This document shows positions 52,883 through 62,553 of a DNA stretch of 64,000 nucleotides, piece after piece (within the stretch, counting starts at the first letter, position 1; the number at the start of each line of letters is the position of its first letter). The stretch comes from Catonella morbi ATCC 51271. GTDB lineage: Bacteria; Bacillota; Clostridia; Lachnospirales; Lachnospiraceae. A program made the position numbers and the translations under genes. Below the pieces are notes generated by a model, which searched no databases, was not told where the DNA came from, and saw only the letters and a list, made by a program, of their open reading frames with translations. The stretch lies in the NCBI RefSeq assembly GCF_000160035.2, contig NZ_KI535366.1, positions 85,471 to 149,470 of the forward strand. Reading direction: 5' to 3'.

Positions 52883-54121
52883 ATGATAAATAAATTACAA
52901 GCTGCTAAAAATGCTTCTTATAAGCTTGCTTTGCTTTCGTCAGATACCAAAAATCAAGTGTTGAGAGACTGTGCTAAGTTTATAACAGAGAATTCCGATG
53001 AAATTATAGCTGCCAATAAGCTCGATATGGAAGCGGGTAGAAGTAAGAATATGAGTGAAGGCTTACTTGACAGACTATTGCTTACTGATGAGAGAATAAA
53101 AGGCATTGCTGCTTCTTTGGAAGAGCTTGCGCTTCTATCAGACCCGATAGGAGAGATTTCTTCTATGATTAAAAGACCGAACGGACTTATGATTGGGAGG
53201 AAAAGAGTGCCTATAGGAGTAATCGGTGTGATTTATGAGGCTCGCCCGAATGTAACAGCCGATTCCTTCGGTATATGCTTTAAGAGCGGAAATGCCGTTG
53301 TGCTAAGAGGAGGTTCGGATGCCATAAATTCCTGTAAGGCTATAGTTAAGACTATCAAACAGGCACTTGCAGAAAACGGAATAGATGAAAATGCCGTAAC
53401 CTATATAGAGGATGAAGGACATGATGGGATAAAAGAGCTTATTACGGCCAATGATTATGTAGACCTTGTAATTCCGAGGGGAGGGGCAGGACTGATTGAA
53501 TTTGTAGTGAAAAATGCTACAGTTCCCGCTATTCACACAGGAACCGGAAATTGTCATGTCTATGTAGATGAATATGCAAACCTGCAAATGGCGGTGAAAA
53601 TTATTGTAAATGCCAAGACAACAAGGCTCGGAGTATGTAATGCCTGCGAATCTTTGGTTGTACATAAGGCTGTACTGGATAAGTTCGCACCACTTATATA
53701 TAAAGCCTTGTCTGAACATGGAGTTGAAATAAGGGCTGATGAAGAAGCGGAAAAGTACTGTGAAGGCTTTGTACCTGCCGCAGAAGAAGACTGGGGTAAG
53801 GAATATCTTGACAGAATTATCTCGTTGAAATCCGTGGATAGCATAGAGGAAGCAGTCCTTCATATAAATAAATATAATACAGGACATTCTGAGACTATAA
53901 TAACTGATAATATTCAGCATGCTGAGTATTTCACCTCAGTGATAGATGCTGCCTGTGTCTATGTAAATGCCTCTACACGTTTTACCGATGGAGGGGAGTT
54001 CGGACTGGGAGCTGAAATCGGAATAAGTACCCAGAAAATCCATGCGCGCGGACCTATGGGACTTAAAGAACTGACCTGTGAGAAGTATATAATCCTCGGT
54101 GACGGTCAGATTAGAGAATAA
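52883..54121 (+). CDS. proA: Gamma-glutamyl phosphate reductase
   Basis: 412 residues. Second step of proline synthesis. Aldehyde dehydrogenase fold with RVPIGVIGVIYEARPNVT, SGNAVVLRGGSDA, catalytic cysteine in RLGVCNACESL and FGLGAEIGISTQKIHARGPMGL. No proB beside it, unlike many bacteria, so the kinase step must be encoded elsewhere. Confidence 0.96.
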   Translation: MINKLQAAKNASYKLALLSSDTKNQVLRDCAKFITENSDEIIAANKLDMEAGRSKNMSEGLLDRLLLTDERIKGIAASLEELALLSDPIGEISSMIKRPNGLMIGRKRVPIGVIGVIYEARPNVTADSFGICFKSGNAVVLRGGSDAINSCKAIVKTIKQALAENGIDENAVTYIEDEGHDGIKELITANDYVDLVIPRGGAGLIEFVVKNATVPAIHTGTGNCHVYVDEYANLQMAVKIIVNAKTTRLGVCNACESLVVHKAVLDKFAPLIYKALSEHGVEIRADEEAEKYCEGFVPAAEEDWGKEYLDRIISLKSVDSIEEAVLHINKYNTGHSETIITDNIQHAEYFTSVIDAACVYVNASTRFTDGGEFGLGAEIGISTQKIHARGPMGLKELTCEKYIILGDGQIRE

Positions 54122-54132
54122 ACTTAGAATGG

Positions 54133-55680
54133 ATGAAAATGGAAAATACAGTAAATAATATATTTAAAGTTGATTATGATTTTGAAGCAGTGAGAGCGGT
54201 TGAACCTGTAAATGAACCTGAAAGACAGTATTACTATATGGAAAAGGCCGCGGAAGTTTATAAGCTTATTTGTGAAAATGCGGGCAAGAGGCTGACGTTT
54301 AACTGCAATACTTTCGGATGTCAGATGAACTTCAGGGATTCTGAGAAAATAGCCGGAATACTGGAAAAAATAGGGTTTGAAAATACAGAGGATAAAAGTC
54401 CTGATTTTGTAATACTTAATACCTGTACAATCAGAGAAAATGCAGACCAGAAGGTGTATGGCAATCTGGGTTATCTGAAGAAATTAAAAGAGCTTAATCC
54501 AAATATGATAATTGCTCTTTGTGGCTGCATGATGCAGGAGACAACTGTAGTACAGAAATTAAGAGAAAGTTATTCTTTCATTGATTTAATTTACGGTACT
54601 CATAATATTTATAAATTGGCTGAACTTGTTTTTGCAATGTTTGCATTAAAAAGTTATGCGGCTCATCACCCTGTAAAGAAAAACGGTAAATATAAAATCA
54701 AGCATTCTATGCTGGTAGATATATGGAAGGATACTGATAAAATAGTTGAAGACCTGCCTGATGAACGTAAATATTCATTTAAGGCAAGCGTAAATATTAC
54801 CTACGGCTGCGATAATTTCTGTACCTATTGCATAGTCCCTTATGTAAGAGGAAGGGAAAGAAGCAGACGGCCCGGGGATATAGTAAAAGAGGTAAAATGT
54901 CTTGCAGATGCCGGTGTAATAGAGATAATGTTACTTGGACAGAATGTAAATTCTTACGGGAAAGGGCTTGAAGGTGAGAAAGGAGAACCTGTTACCTTTG
55001 CAAATCTTTTAAGAATGGTAGAGAAGGTGGAAGGCATAAAGCGTATCAGGTTTATGACACCTCATCCGAAGGATTTTTCTGATGAACTGATCGAAGTGAT
55101 TGCGGATTCAGAGAAAATATGTAAGCATATACATCTTCCGTTTCAGGCGGGCAGCAACAATGTGCTAAGAAGGATGAACAGGCGTTATACCAAGGAGTCA
55201 TATCTCGAACTTGCAGGTAAAATAAAAACAAGAATTCCGGATATTGCGCTTACTACTGATATTATAGTAGGGTTTCCCGGAGAAACTGAAGAAGACTTTG
55301 AAGACACGTTGGATGTTGTAAAAGAGGTACGCTATCAGAGCGCTTATATGTTTGAGTATTCAAAGAGAACCGGAACACCTGCCGCCACTATGGAAGATCA
55401 GGTAGATGCAGAAGCTGTAAAAAGACGTTTTAAAAGGCTTCAGGATACTGTAGCAGAATATGCTGATGATAAGTTTGGGAATAAGGTAGGTTGTATGGCA
55501 GAGGTGCTTGCTGAGGAAGTAAACAGTGAGGAGCCGCTTATAATTACAGGGCGTATGTCAGACAATACTTTGGTACATTTTAAAGTGCCTACCGATAATA
55601 AAGAAGACTATATCGGAAAGTTGTTAAAGGTTAAAATTACTGAAAACTGTAGATTTTATTTAATGGGTGAGTTAAGCTAG
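54133..55680 (+). CDS. miaB: tRNA-2-methylthio-N6-dimethylallyladenosine synthase
   Basis: 515 residues. Radical SAM methylthiotransferase acting on the product of MiaA. N-terminal UPF0004 domain with cysteines in FGCQMN (C63), NTCTIREN and CGCM; radical SAM CxxxCxxC in GCDNFCTYCIVPYVRGRE; C-terminal TRAM domain. An N-terminal extension of about 50 residues precedes the cluster domain. Start could be 54133 or 54139; the ribosome site is weak. Confidence 0.95.
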   Translation: MKMENTVNNIFKVDYDFEAVRAVEPVNEPERQYYYMEKAAEVYKLICENAGKRLTFNCNTFGCQMNFRDSEKIAGILEKIGFENTEDKSPDFVILNTCTIRENADQKVYGNLGYLKKLKELNPNMIIALCGCMMQETTVVQKLRESYSFIDLIYGTHNIYKLAELVFAMFALKSYAAHHPVKKNGKYKIKHSMLVDIWKDTDKIVEDLPDERKYSFKASVNITYGCDNFCTYCIVPYVRGRERSRRPGDIVKEVKCLADAGVIEIMLLGQNVNSYGKGLEGEKGEPVTFANLLRMVEKVEGIKRIRFMTPHPKDFSDELIEVIADSEKICKHIHLPFQAGSNNVLRRMNRRYTKESYLELAGKIKTRIPDIALTTDIIVGFPGETEEDFEDTLDVVKEVRYQSAYMFEYSKRTGTPAATMEDQVDAEAVKRRFKRLQDTVAEYADDKFGNKVGCMAEVLAEEVNSEEPLIITGRMSDNTLVHFKVPTDNKEDYIGKLLKVKITENCRFYLMGELS

Positions 55681-55695
55681 GGGAGAAGACAGAAA

Positions 55696-57054
55696 ATGAA
55701 TATCATAATAGTTGGTTGCGGTAAGGTAGGTTACGCTCTTGCGAGAGAGCTCAGTAACGAGAAAAATGACATTTGTATAATTGATAAGGATAGCGTGGCT
55801 CTGCAAAACGCAGTAAATATACTGGATGTGCAGGCTGTATGCGGTGATGGAACCAGTTATAAGATGCTCCTTGAAGCAGATGTTAAAGATGCAGATTTAC
55901 TGATAGCGGTGACAGATAAGGATGAAATAAATCTGCTATCCTGTCTTATGGCTAAAAAGGCAGGTAACTGTCAGACCATAGCCAGAGTCAGAAATCCTCA
56001 GTATTACGAGGAAATTAACTATATAAAAGAAGAACTCGGACTTTCCATGGCAATTAACCCTGAAAGGATAGCTGCCTTTGAAATAGCAAGACTCATACAT
56101 TTCCCGTCTGCACTGGAGGTGGATACCTTCTATAAGGGAAGGGTTAATCTCATTTCACTTACAATAGGTGAGAATTCAATATTAGACGGAATGAGCCTGA
56201 TAGACTTTTCAAAAACTATTTCAAACAATGTGCTTATCTGTATGGTTAGAAGAGATGGAAAGGTAGAGATTCCTAATGGTTCATTTGTATTAAAAAAAGG
56301 AGATTTATTTTCCTGTATACTTAAGTTTAAGGATTCCTATGATTTCTTCAATAAGGTAGGGGTAAACACCAGACCTATTAAAAACGTGATAATTTGCGGT
56401 GGCGGTACAGTTGCATATTATCTATGCCTTGAACTTGTAAAGGCTAAGATAGATGTCAAAATAATAGAAGCTGATAATGCCCGTTGTAACGAACTTTCAG
56501 AGCTTATTCCTGAAGCAATAGTCATACATGGAGATGCTACGGATAAAAGAATTTTGCTTGAAGAAGGAATTGAAAATGCGGATGCTGTTGTAACCTTGAC
56601 CAATATTGATGAGGAGAATATACTGTTATCAATGTATACTCATCATATATCTAAAGCAAAATCAATCACCAAGATAAATAAGATAGAGTTTGAAGAAGTA
56701 ATAAGAGAGCTTCCTATAGGTTCGGTGGTTGCACCTAAGCATATAACCTCACATTATATCATTAAATATGTACGCTCTATGCAGAATTCAAAAGGAAGTA
56801 ATGTTGAAACTCTGTATAAAATGTTCGGGAATGAGGCAGAGGCTTTGGAATTCCTTATAAAATCGGATTCCAAAATAACCAAGAAAACCTTAGAGAAACT
56901 CAATATAAAGCCAAATGTAATTGTGGCTGCTATTTACAGAAACCATCAGGTTATTACGCCCTCAGGTAAAGACATTATTCAAAAAGGAGACAGCGTTATT
57001 ATCATTACTACCAATACAGGGCTTGGCAGTATAGATGATATTCTTGCTGAGTAA
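55696..57054 (+). CDS. trkA: Trk potassium system regulatory protein TrkA
   Basis: 452 residues. Two RCK units, each with an NAD-binding Rossmann domain: MNIIIVGCGKVGYALARELS at the start and NVIICGGGTVAYYLCLELVKA at about 230, each followed by a TrkA-C subdomain. Cytosolic gate regulator of TrkH. Five bases before trkH, one functional unit. Confidence 0.95.
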   Translation: MNIIIVGCGKVGYALARELSNEKNDICIIDKDSVALQNAVNILDVQAVCGDGTSYKMLLEADVKDADLLIAVTDKDEINLLSCLMAKKAGNCQTIARVRNPQYYEEINYIKEELGLSMAINPERIAAFEIARLIHFPSALEVDTFYKGRVNLISLTIGENSILDGMSLIDFSKTISNNVLICMVRRDGKVEIPNGSFVLKKGDLFSCILKFKDSYDFFNKVGVNTRPIKNVIICGGGTVAYYLCLELVKAKIDVKIIEADNARCNELSELIPEAIVIHGDATDKRILLEEGIENADAVVTLTNIDEENILLSMYTHHISKAKSITKINKIEFEEVIRELPIGSVVAPKHITSHYIIKYVRSMQNSKGSNVETLYKMFGNEAEALEFLIKSDSKITKKTLEKLNIKPNVIVAAIYRNHQVITPSGKDIIQKGDSVIIITTNTGLGSIDDILAE

Positions 57055-57059
57055 GAGAT

Positions 57060-58496
57060 ATGAATTATTTAATTGTAGCTTATATTATGGGCTGGGTACT
57101 TAATTTTGAAGGAGCATTTATGCTTCTGCCGGCCATTACCGCACTTATTTATGGTGAAAAGGAAGGTTTTGTTTTTCTTGGCTGTTCTATATTTTCATTT
57201 TTAGCCGGTGGACTGATTACACTTAAAAAACCTGCAAATAAAAGGTTTTATGCAAGAGAAGGCTTTGTTATCTGTTCACTTACCTGGATAGTTATAAGTC
57301 TTATAGGGGCTATTCCTTTTGTAATTACGGGTGTGCTGCCTAATTACGTAGATGCCTTATTTGAGATAGCCTCAGGCTTTACTACAACAGGTTCAAGTGT
57401 TATAACTGATTTAACACCATTACCACATTGTGTACTTATATGGAGAAGCTTTTCTCATTGGATAGGTGGAATGGGAGTGCTTGTATTCATTCTTGCAATA
57501 CTGCCTCTTTTTGGGGGAGTGGATATGCATCTTATGAGGGCGGAGAGTCCCGGTCCGTCTGTAGGCAAGCTTGTTCCTAATGTAAAGAAAACAGCCTCTT
57601 ATTTATATAAGATTTATCTTGGAATGACTTTAGTCCAGATGCTTATTTTACTTATAACAGGAATGCATCCTTTTGATGCTGTATGTATAACTTTCGGTAC
57701 GGCAGGCACAGGCGGTTTTGGAATACATAATGACAGTTGTGGCGGCTATACTATATTACAGCAGGCTGTAATAGCTGTTTTTATGCTTTTATTCGGAATT
57801 AACTTCAATGTATATTTTTTAATATTGAGAAAGAAGTTTAAAGATATATTTAAGATAGAAGAAGTAAAATGGTATCTGATTATAGTTTTTACTGCGGTTA
57901 CTTTAATTGTAATTAATTATGGAAGCCTGAATGAACTGTATTTAAGCATTCATCATGCCTTCTTTTCGGTAGCTTCGGTAATTACCACTACAGGATATGG
58001 TACAGTTGATTTTAATCTTTGGCCGATGTTTTCAAAGAATGTGTTGGTTGCCATTATGTTTATAGGAGCCTGTGCCGGAAGTACGGGCGGTGGCATGAAG
58101 GTATCCAGACTGCTTATTTATGCTAAAACCGTAAAAAAAGAAATTGTTGGAATGATTCATCAGAAAAGCATCAAAATACTTAAGATGGATGGTAAAACTG
58201 TAGAACATTCGGTTATAAGGAATGTGAATGTTTATCTTGTTTCTTATCTGATGATAATGGCGGTTTCATTTTTAATAATATCTCTTGATAATATTGATTT
58301 TGAATCAAGCTTTACGGCTGTTGTTGCAACTTTTAATAATATAGGTCCGGGACTTGGCAAAGTAGGACCTACAGGAAATTTTTCAGGGTTTTCAAATTTG
58401 TCGAAAATAGTATTAACCTTTGATATGCTGGCAGGAAGATTGGAGATTTTCCCAATGTTATTGCTATTTTCAAGAGCTACCTGGAGCAAAAAATAA
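57060..58496 (+). CDS. trkH: Trk potassium uptake membrane subunit TrkH
   Basis: 478 residues with four repeated pore motifs: FTTTGSSVITDLTPLP, TAGTGGFGIHNDS, TTTGYGTVDF and FNNIGPGLGKVGPTG, giving the K+ selectivity loops. About ten membrane segments. Pairs with TrkA. Ribosome signal before ATG is weak (AAGAG), consistent with coupling to trkA. Confidence 0.95.
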   Translation: MNYLIVAYIMGWVLNFEGAFMLLPAITALIYGEKEGFVFLGCSIFSFLAGGLITLKKPANKRFYAREGFVICSLTWIVISLIGAIPFVITGVLPNYVDALFEIASGFTTTGSSVITDLTPLPHCVLIWRSFSHWIGGMGVLVFILAILPLFGGVDMHLMRAESPGPSVGKLVPNVKKTASYLYKIYLGMTLVQMLILLITGMHPFDAVCITFGTAGTGGFGIHNDSCGGYTILQQAVIAVFMLLFGINFNVYFLILRKKFKDIFKIEEVKWYLIIVFTAVTLIVINYGSLNELYLSIHHAFFSVASVITTTGYGTVDFNLWPMFSKNVLVAIMFIGACAGSTGGGMKVSRLLIYAKTVKKEIVGMIHQKSIKILKMDGKTVEHSVIRNVNVYLVSYLMIMAVSFLIISLDNIDFESSFTAVVATFNNIGPGLGKVGPTGNFSGFSNLSKIVLTFDMLAGRLEIFPMLLLFSRATWSKK

Positions 58497-58532
58497 TTAC
58501 ACACAACATATAATCATTTTAGAAGGGATAAT

Positions 58533-61500
58533 ATGGTGGAGATTAATAGGGCACTTATCAAAAGCTTGGCAACAGATGATGTTACTTATAACAGGGGAGT
58601 AAGATATTATTCTGCAAAGGCAATAAAGACTATCTCAAAGTCTAAAAGTAAAGAGCATTACAGAGCAACTGTGCAGGGTAAAAGTGAGTACACTGTTGAC
58701 ATTGAATTAACCTCTCAGGGTAAAATAGAGTATAAATGTAATTGCCCCGCAAGCAGAAGGCACCCGGGAGCTTGTAAACATGTTGTTGCAGTTATGCTTT
58801 TTATAAATGATTATTCAGACAGACGTAAACAGCAGAAGATAGAATCCGGTGAGAAAAGACGGATAACAAGGATATTGGACTATTTTGACAATATGGATTA
58901 TATGGCCGGATTTGGCGATATTTTTCATGTAAAGCTGAATATAAATCTTGACGCAATGCTTAGAGTGGATGATTCAGTAAAAGCCGCGGTAAGCATAATG
59001 GCAGGAAGCACCAGACTTTATAAGGTACAGAATATAAGAAAATTTTTATCTGACTATATCCATGGACAGCCTATTTCACTTGGGAAGGATTTTTCCTATT
59101 TTCCGGGAGAGAACAGATTTGACCATGATTCAGAAGCTGTGCTTGACTTTCTTTGTGAAATTCTTGACATACAGGAAATTGTCGGTAAAGGAAGTTCAGC
59201 AGGAATATTTGCAAAATCCGATGTTTTCTTTGACAGGCATATGTTTTTAAGACTGTTAAAGATACTTAAATTGCCTTTTAATTTCACCTTTGCAGAGGAA
59301 AAATTTGAAAATATAAGCTTTGTATTGGGTAAGCCTGACCTTAATTTTTACCTGAATCTATCTGATGAAGATGATTCAATTATTTTATCCTGGGATGATG
59401 AGCGTATAATTCCTTTAGATGAAAAAGGTAATTTATTTTACTATGACAATGCTATTTATCATCCTGACAGAATATTTACAAGGCATTTTCTGCCGTTTTA
59501 TCATACACCGAATGACGGCGAAGATGATGCGCTTGTGTTTGAAGGGGAGGAAAAAGAACGTTTTCTTAATGTGGTATTACCGAGAATACATGAGACTTTT
59601 TCACTAACCATTCCGAAGGCGTTAAAAGATAATTATATAACGGAAAATGTCAAATTTGAACTTTATATGGACATATATAAGGGAAGTATCAAGCTTGAGG
59701 TTATTACGGCTTACGGAGAATATAAGTTTAACCCGTTTCTTAAAATGCCTGATGTAAAGGCGGTTATAGTAAGAAAACCGAGCCGTGAGGCAGAATGCTT
59801 TGAAGATATTGAAGCTTTGGGATTTATCAGGGAAGAACTGTATTTTTATTTATCTGATGAAAAGGATATTTATGATTTTCTGAAAAACAGTATAGAAAAT
59901 TTAGCTGAAAAATACGAACTTTTTTATTCTGAAAAATTTAAGAAGATTAAGATAAATCCTCCGAAGATTTCTAAGACTTCAGTTCGTGTTCAAAGTGAAA
60001 ACAATATGTTAGAGGTTGATTTTGATTTTGACGGACTATCAAGTGATGAGCTTACAGACCTTTTCAACAGTCTTAAACTGAAAAAGAAATTTTTCAGACT
60101 TAAAAACGGAAGTTTCATCGACCTTACAGGCGGTGGAGAGCTTAGCAAGTTAAATGAATTGATAGATAAGATAGGAAGCAGTAAAGGTGATATTATAGAC
60201 GGTAAAATATACACCTCTCTCGACTATGCGTTTTATCTGAATCAGGCTGCTGATGAAGGTTTATATGAAATAGAGGCTGATAAGTCATTTACTGCACTTA
60301 TAGAGGAAATTAAACATCCTGAAAAAGTAAAACCAGAAATTCCGAGTGAAATCAAAGCAGAACTTCGTCCTTACCAGGAAGTGGGTTTTGAATGGCTTAC
60401 TTCACTTGCCAAGTATTATCTGGGCGGAATACTTGCTGATGATATGGGACTTGGTAAGACTTTACAGGCCATTACCTACATTGTTTCTACCTGGAAAAAG
60501 AACAAAGAGGCGACCTTTATAGTTGTCTGCCCTTCGTCACTTTTGTATAACTGGCAGGATGAGATAGAGAATTTCTGCCCTGAGCTTAGTACTATTATGA
60601 TTTTGGGCAACCCTAACGACAGAAAAGATTTGATTGCTGATTGTAAAAATTATCAGGTAGTATTGGTTTCTTACCCTATTCTTAGAAGAGACATTGAACT
60701 GCTTAGGGATATCAGTTTTGATACAGCTTTTTTGGATGAGGCGCAGTTTATCAAAAATCCTAACAGCCGTAATGCGAAGGCGGTTAAAATGCTTAATGCA
60801 GCTCACAGGTTTGCTCTTACAGGTACACCTATAGAGAATAACCTTTCTGAACTTTGGTCAATTTTTGACTTCCTTATGCCGGGTTATCTGTATTCACATT
60901 CTAAGTTTGTGAACATGTATGAAAAACCTGTAGTGAGATTTGAAAGTGAAGAGGCGCTTAAGCAGCTTAATTTTCATATCAAACCGTTTATAATGAGAAG
61001 GATGAAAAAGGATGTGCTTGAGGAACTCCCTGAAAAGACTGAGAAAAAGATGGTATCGGATATGACGGATGAACAGAAAGAAGTTTATATGTCTTATCTT
61101 GAAGATATGAAAAAGAAGATAAATAATGAAATTAATAAGAACGGTTTTGAAAAGAGCAGGATGATGATACTTGCCTCTCTTACAAGACTTAGACAGATTT
61201 GCTGCCATCCTTCCACTTTTTTGGAAAATTATGAGGGTGGTTCGGGTAAGCTGAGTCTCCTGCTTCAGCTTGTGCAAAATGCGGTGGAAAGCGGTCATAG
61301 AATCCTTGTATTTTCACAGTTTACCTCTATGCTGAACCTGGTAGAGGAGGAGTTTAAAAAGCTTAAGATAAGCTATTATTATTTGGACGGCTCAACTCCT
61401 ATCGCACAGAGAAGTGAGGATGTAAAGGCTTTCAATAACGGAAGCAGAGAGGTGTATCTGATTTCACTTAAAGCCGGCGGTACGGGACTTAACCTTGTGG

Positions 61501-61754
61501 GAGCTGATATGGTTATTCACTATGATCCTTGGTGGAATCCCGCTGTGGAAGATCAGGCTACGGACAGAGTGTACAGAATAGGACAGAAGAACAGTGTAAA
61601 TGTGGTTAAGCTTATAACTAAAGGCACAATAGAAGAGAAGATATATAAGCTTCAGGAGAAAAAGAAAAACCTTGCTGATTCTGTTATCAAGGCAGGAGAG
61701 GTATTCATCAATAAGCTGACTAAAGAAGAGGTTGAAGATTTGTTTAATTTTTAG
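58533..61754 (+). CDS. SWIM-domain SNF2-family helicase
   Basis: 1073 residues. N-terminal SWIM zinc finger with C69, C71, C81 and H83 (CNCPASRRHPGACKH), a poorly conserved middle (to about 600), then SNF2 ATPase: DDMGLGKT with K642, DEAQ box at 735-738, ALTGTPIENNLSELWSIFDF, and helicase C with LVFSQFTSML-like and DPWWNPAVEDQATDRVYRIGQ. Resembles the long SNF2 translocases of Firmicutes (YqhH/HepA type); DNA or RNA-polymerase substrate unknown. AAGGG precedes ATG. No methyltransferase or nuclease partner is present, so a defence role is not supported. Confidence 0.9.
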   Translation: MVEINRALIKSLATDDVTYNRGVRYYSAKAIKTISKSKSKEHYRATVQGKSEYTVDIELTSQGKIEYKCNCPASRRHPGACKHVVAVMLFINDYSDRRKQQKIESGEKRRITRILDYFDNMDYMAGFGDIFHVKLNINLDAMLRVDDSVKAAVSIMAGSTRLYKVQNIRKFLSDYIHGQPISLGKDFSYFPGENRFDHDSEAVLDFLCEILDIQEIVGKGSSAGIFAKSDVFFDRHMFLRLLKILKLPFNFTFAEEKFENISFVLGKPDLNFYLNLSDEDDSIILSWDDERIIPLDEKGNLFYYDNAIYHPDRIFTRHFLPFYHTPNDGEDDALVFEGEEKERFLNVVLPRIHETFSLTIPKALKDNYITENVKFELYMDIYKGSIKLEVITAYGEYKFNPFLKMPDVKAVIVRKPSREAECFEDIEALGFIREELYFYLSDEKDIYDFLKNSIENLAEKYELFYSEKFKKIKINPPKISKTSVRVQSENNMLEVDFDFDGLSSDELTDLFNSLKLKKKFFRLKNGSFIDLTGGGELSKLNELIDKIGSSKGDIIDGKIYTSLDYAFYLNQAADEGLYEIEADKSFTALIEEIKHPEKVKPEIPSEIKAELRPYQEVGFEWLTSLAKYYLGGILADDMGLGKTLQAITYIVSTWKKNKEATFIVVCPSSLLYNWQDEIENFCPELSTIMILGNPNDRKDLIADCKNYQVVLVSYPILRRDIELLRDISFDTAFLDEAQFIKNPNSRNAKAVKMLNAAHRFALTGTPIENNLSELWSIFDFLMPGYLYSHSKFVNMYEKPVVRFESEEALKQLNFHIKPFIMRRMKKDVLEELPEKTEKKMVSDMTDEQKEVYMSYLEDMKKKINNEINKNGFEKSRMMILASLTRLRQICCHPSTFLENYEGGSGKLSLLLQLVQNAVESGHRILVFSQFTSMLNLVEEEFKKLKISYYYLDGSTPIAQRSEDVKAFNNGSREVYLISLKAGGTGLNLVGADMVIHYDPWWNPAVEDQATDRVYRIGQKNSVNVVKLITKGTIEEKIYKLQEKKKNLADSVIKAGEVFINKLTKEEVEDLFNF

Positions 61755-61795
61755 ATACTCCTCATTAAAAATTGAGTTTATTCCTAAGAAGTCAA

Positions 61796-61827
61796 TTTGA
61801 GGAGAAGGATTATTCCTTCTCCTCAAA
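61796..61827. other. Perfect hairpin over the stop codon of the - strand gene
   Basis: TTTGAGGAGAAGGA (61796-61809) pairs perfectly, 14 bp with a TTAT loop, with the complement ending at 61827. It lies between converging genes and includes the last codons of the - strand gene. Neither strand carries a proper T run after it, so it may stabilise 3' ends rather than terminate. Confidence 0.55.
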
Positions 61828-62424
61828 AAAATCTTCAGCCAGTCTGTCAGCAAAGTTAGGGTTAATCTCAGGGAAATGTCTTACAAGTTCTTCGCTCATA
61901 TAATTAATCTGCAAGAGTTCAAGCTCTTCGGCAGAAGCCTCCATTGTGCCAAGATTTGACAGTACTTCTTCGGTAAATTTTTCCTTCATCCAGTCTGTAT
62001 ATTTCTTTCTGTCAGCCTTTTCCTTCTCCACCTTTGCAAGCATATCTTTTTTGCTTCTGATAACAATTACTCCATATATCATAAAGCCAAGGAAAAGAAG
62101 AGCAGCAACTCCCTTTTGCATAAATCCCTGCATAATATTTAGTACACCCAGTATATTTAAGAGAGTAAATATGAAACCCGCAGCACCTATACCGAGGAAA
62201 GACCAGGCAGTTGACATATTTTCATTGAAAGAATCTTCCGCATTGGTGTAAACATAGGTATTTCTTGCTATTTCCACATTTTTAGCCTTTTCCATATTTT
62301 CATCATAAGATACTTCATCTTTATAGACGATTTCACTTTCACCATCCGGATAAGGAAAGACTTCATCCTTTAATACAACTTTTTCATCATCAGTTTTGGT
62401 TAATTCATTTTCGTTATTAATCAT
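61810..62424 (-). CDS. Hypothetical membrane protein with acidic flanks
   Basis: 204 residues. Acidic N-terminal 75 residues with two VV/IV-YKDEV-like repeats (LKDEVFPYPDGE, YKDEVSYDEN), two adjoining membrane segments (about 75-95 and 103-122, IGAAGFIFTLLNILGVLNIM and AALLFLGFMIYGVIVI), then a charged C-terminal helix and an acidic end. Looks like a small integral membrane protein with cytoplasmic tails; no family recognised. ATG 62424 follows AAAGGAGCA. Convergent to the helicase gene and divergent from rng. Confidence 0.65.
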   Translation of the reverse strand: MINNENELTKTDDEKVVLKDEVFPYPDGESEIVYKDEVSYDENMEKAKNVEIARNTYVYTNAEDSFNENMSTAWSFLGIGAAGFIFTLLNILGVLNIMQGFMQKGVAALLFLGFMIYGVIVIRSKKDMLAKVEKEKADRKKYTDWMKEKFTEEVLSNLGTMEASAEELELLQINYMSEELVRHFPEINPNFADRLAEDFFEEKE

Positions 62425-62439
62425 TCTTTGCTCCTTTTA

Positions 62440-62477
62440 GGTAAAATATCTGTTTTTATGACCATGTATATTTTACC
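62440..62477. promoter_or_regulatory. Inverted repeat in the leader of the - strand gene
   Basis: GGTAAAATAT (62440-62449) and its exact complement ATATTTTACC (62468-62477), 18 bases apart, lie just before the - strand gene and within the 130-base region shared with rng. Either an operator for a dimeric regulator or an RNA hairpin. No strong -35/-10 pair for the - strand gene was found here. Confidence 0.4.
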
Positions 62478-62527
62478 AAACAAAATTATATATATCCAGT
62501 AAAAAAGATGAAATTTTTACTTAAATT

Positions 62528-62536
62528 TGCTATAAT
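62528..62536 (+). promoter_or_regulatory. Extended -10 promoter of rng
   Basis: TGCTATAAT (TGn plus perfect TATAAT) without a good -35. Expected start near 62543 would leave a leader of about 11 bases that is mostly the GGAGGA ribosome site. Confidence 0.5.
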
Positions 62537-62553
62537 TATATCCGGAGGAATTT

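Noticed and set aside
53303..53920. 205-codon open frame on the - strand
   Set aside because: Antisense to proA, whose motifs are intact; residue composition is not protein-like.
58533..61754. SNF2 helicase considered as part of a DISARM- or other defence-type system
   Set aside because: No methyltransferase, phospholipase, nuclease or other defence partner is adjacent, the SWIM-SNF2 architecture is a common chromosomal protein, and its neighbours are trkAH and a small membrane protein.
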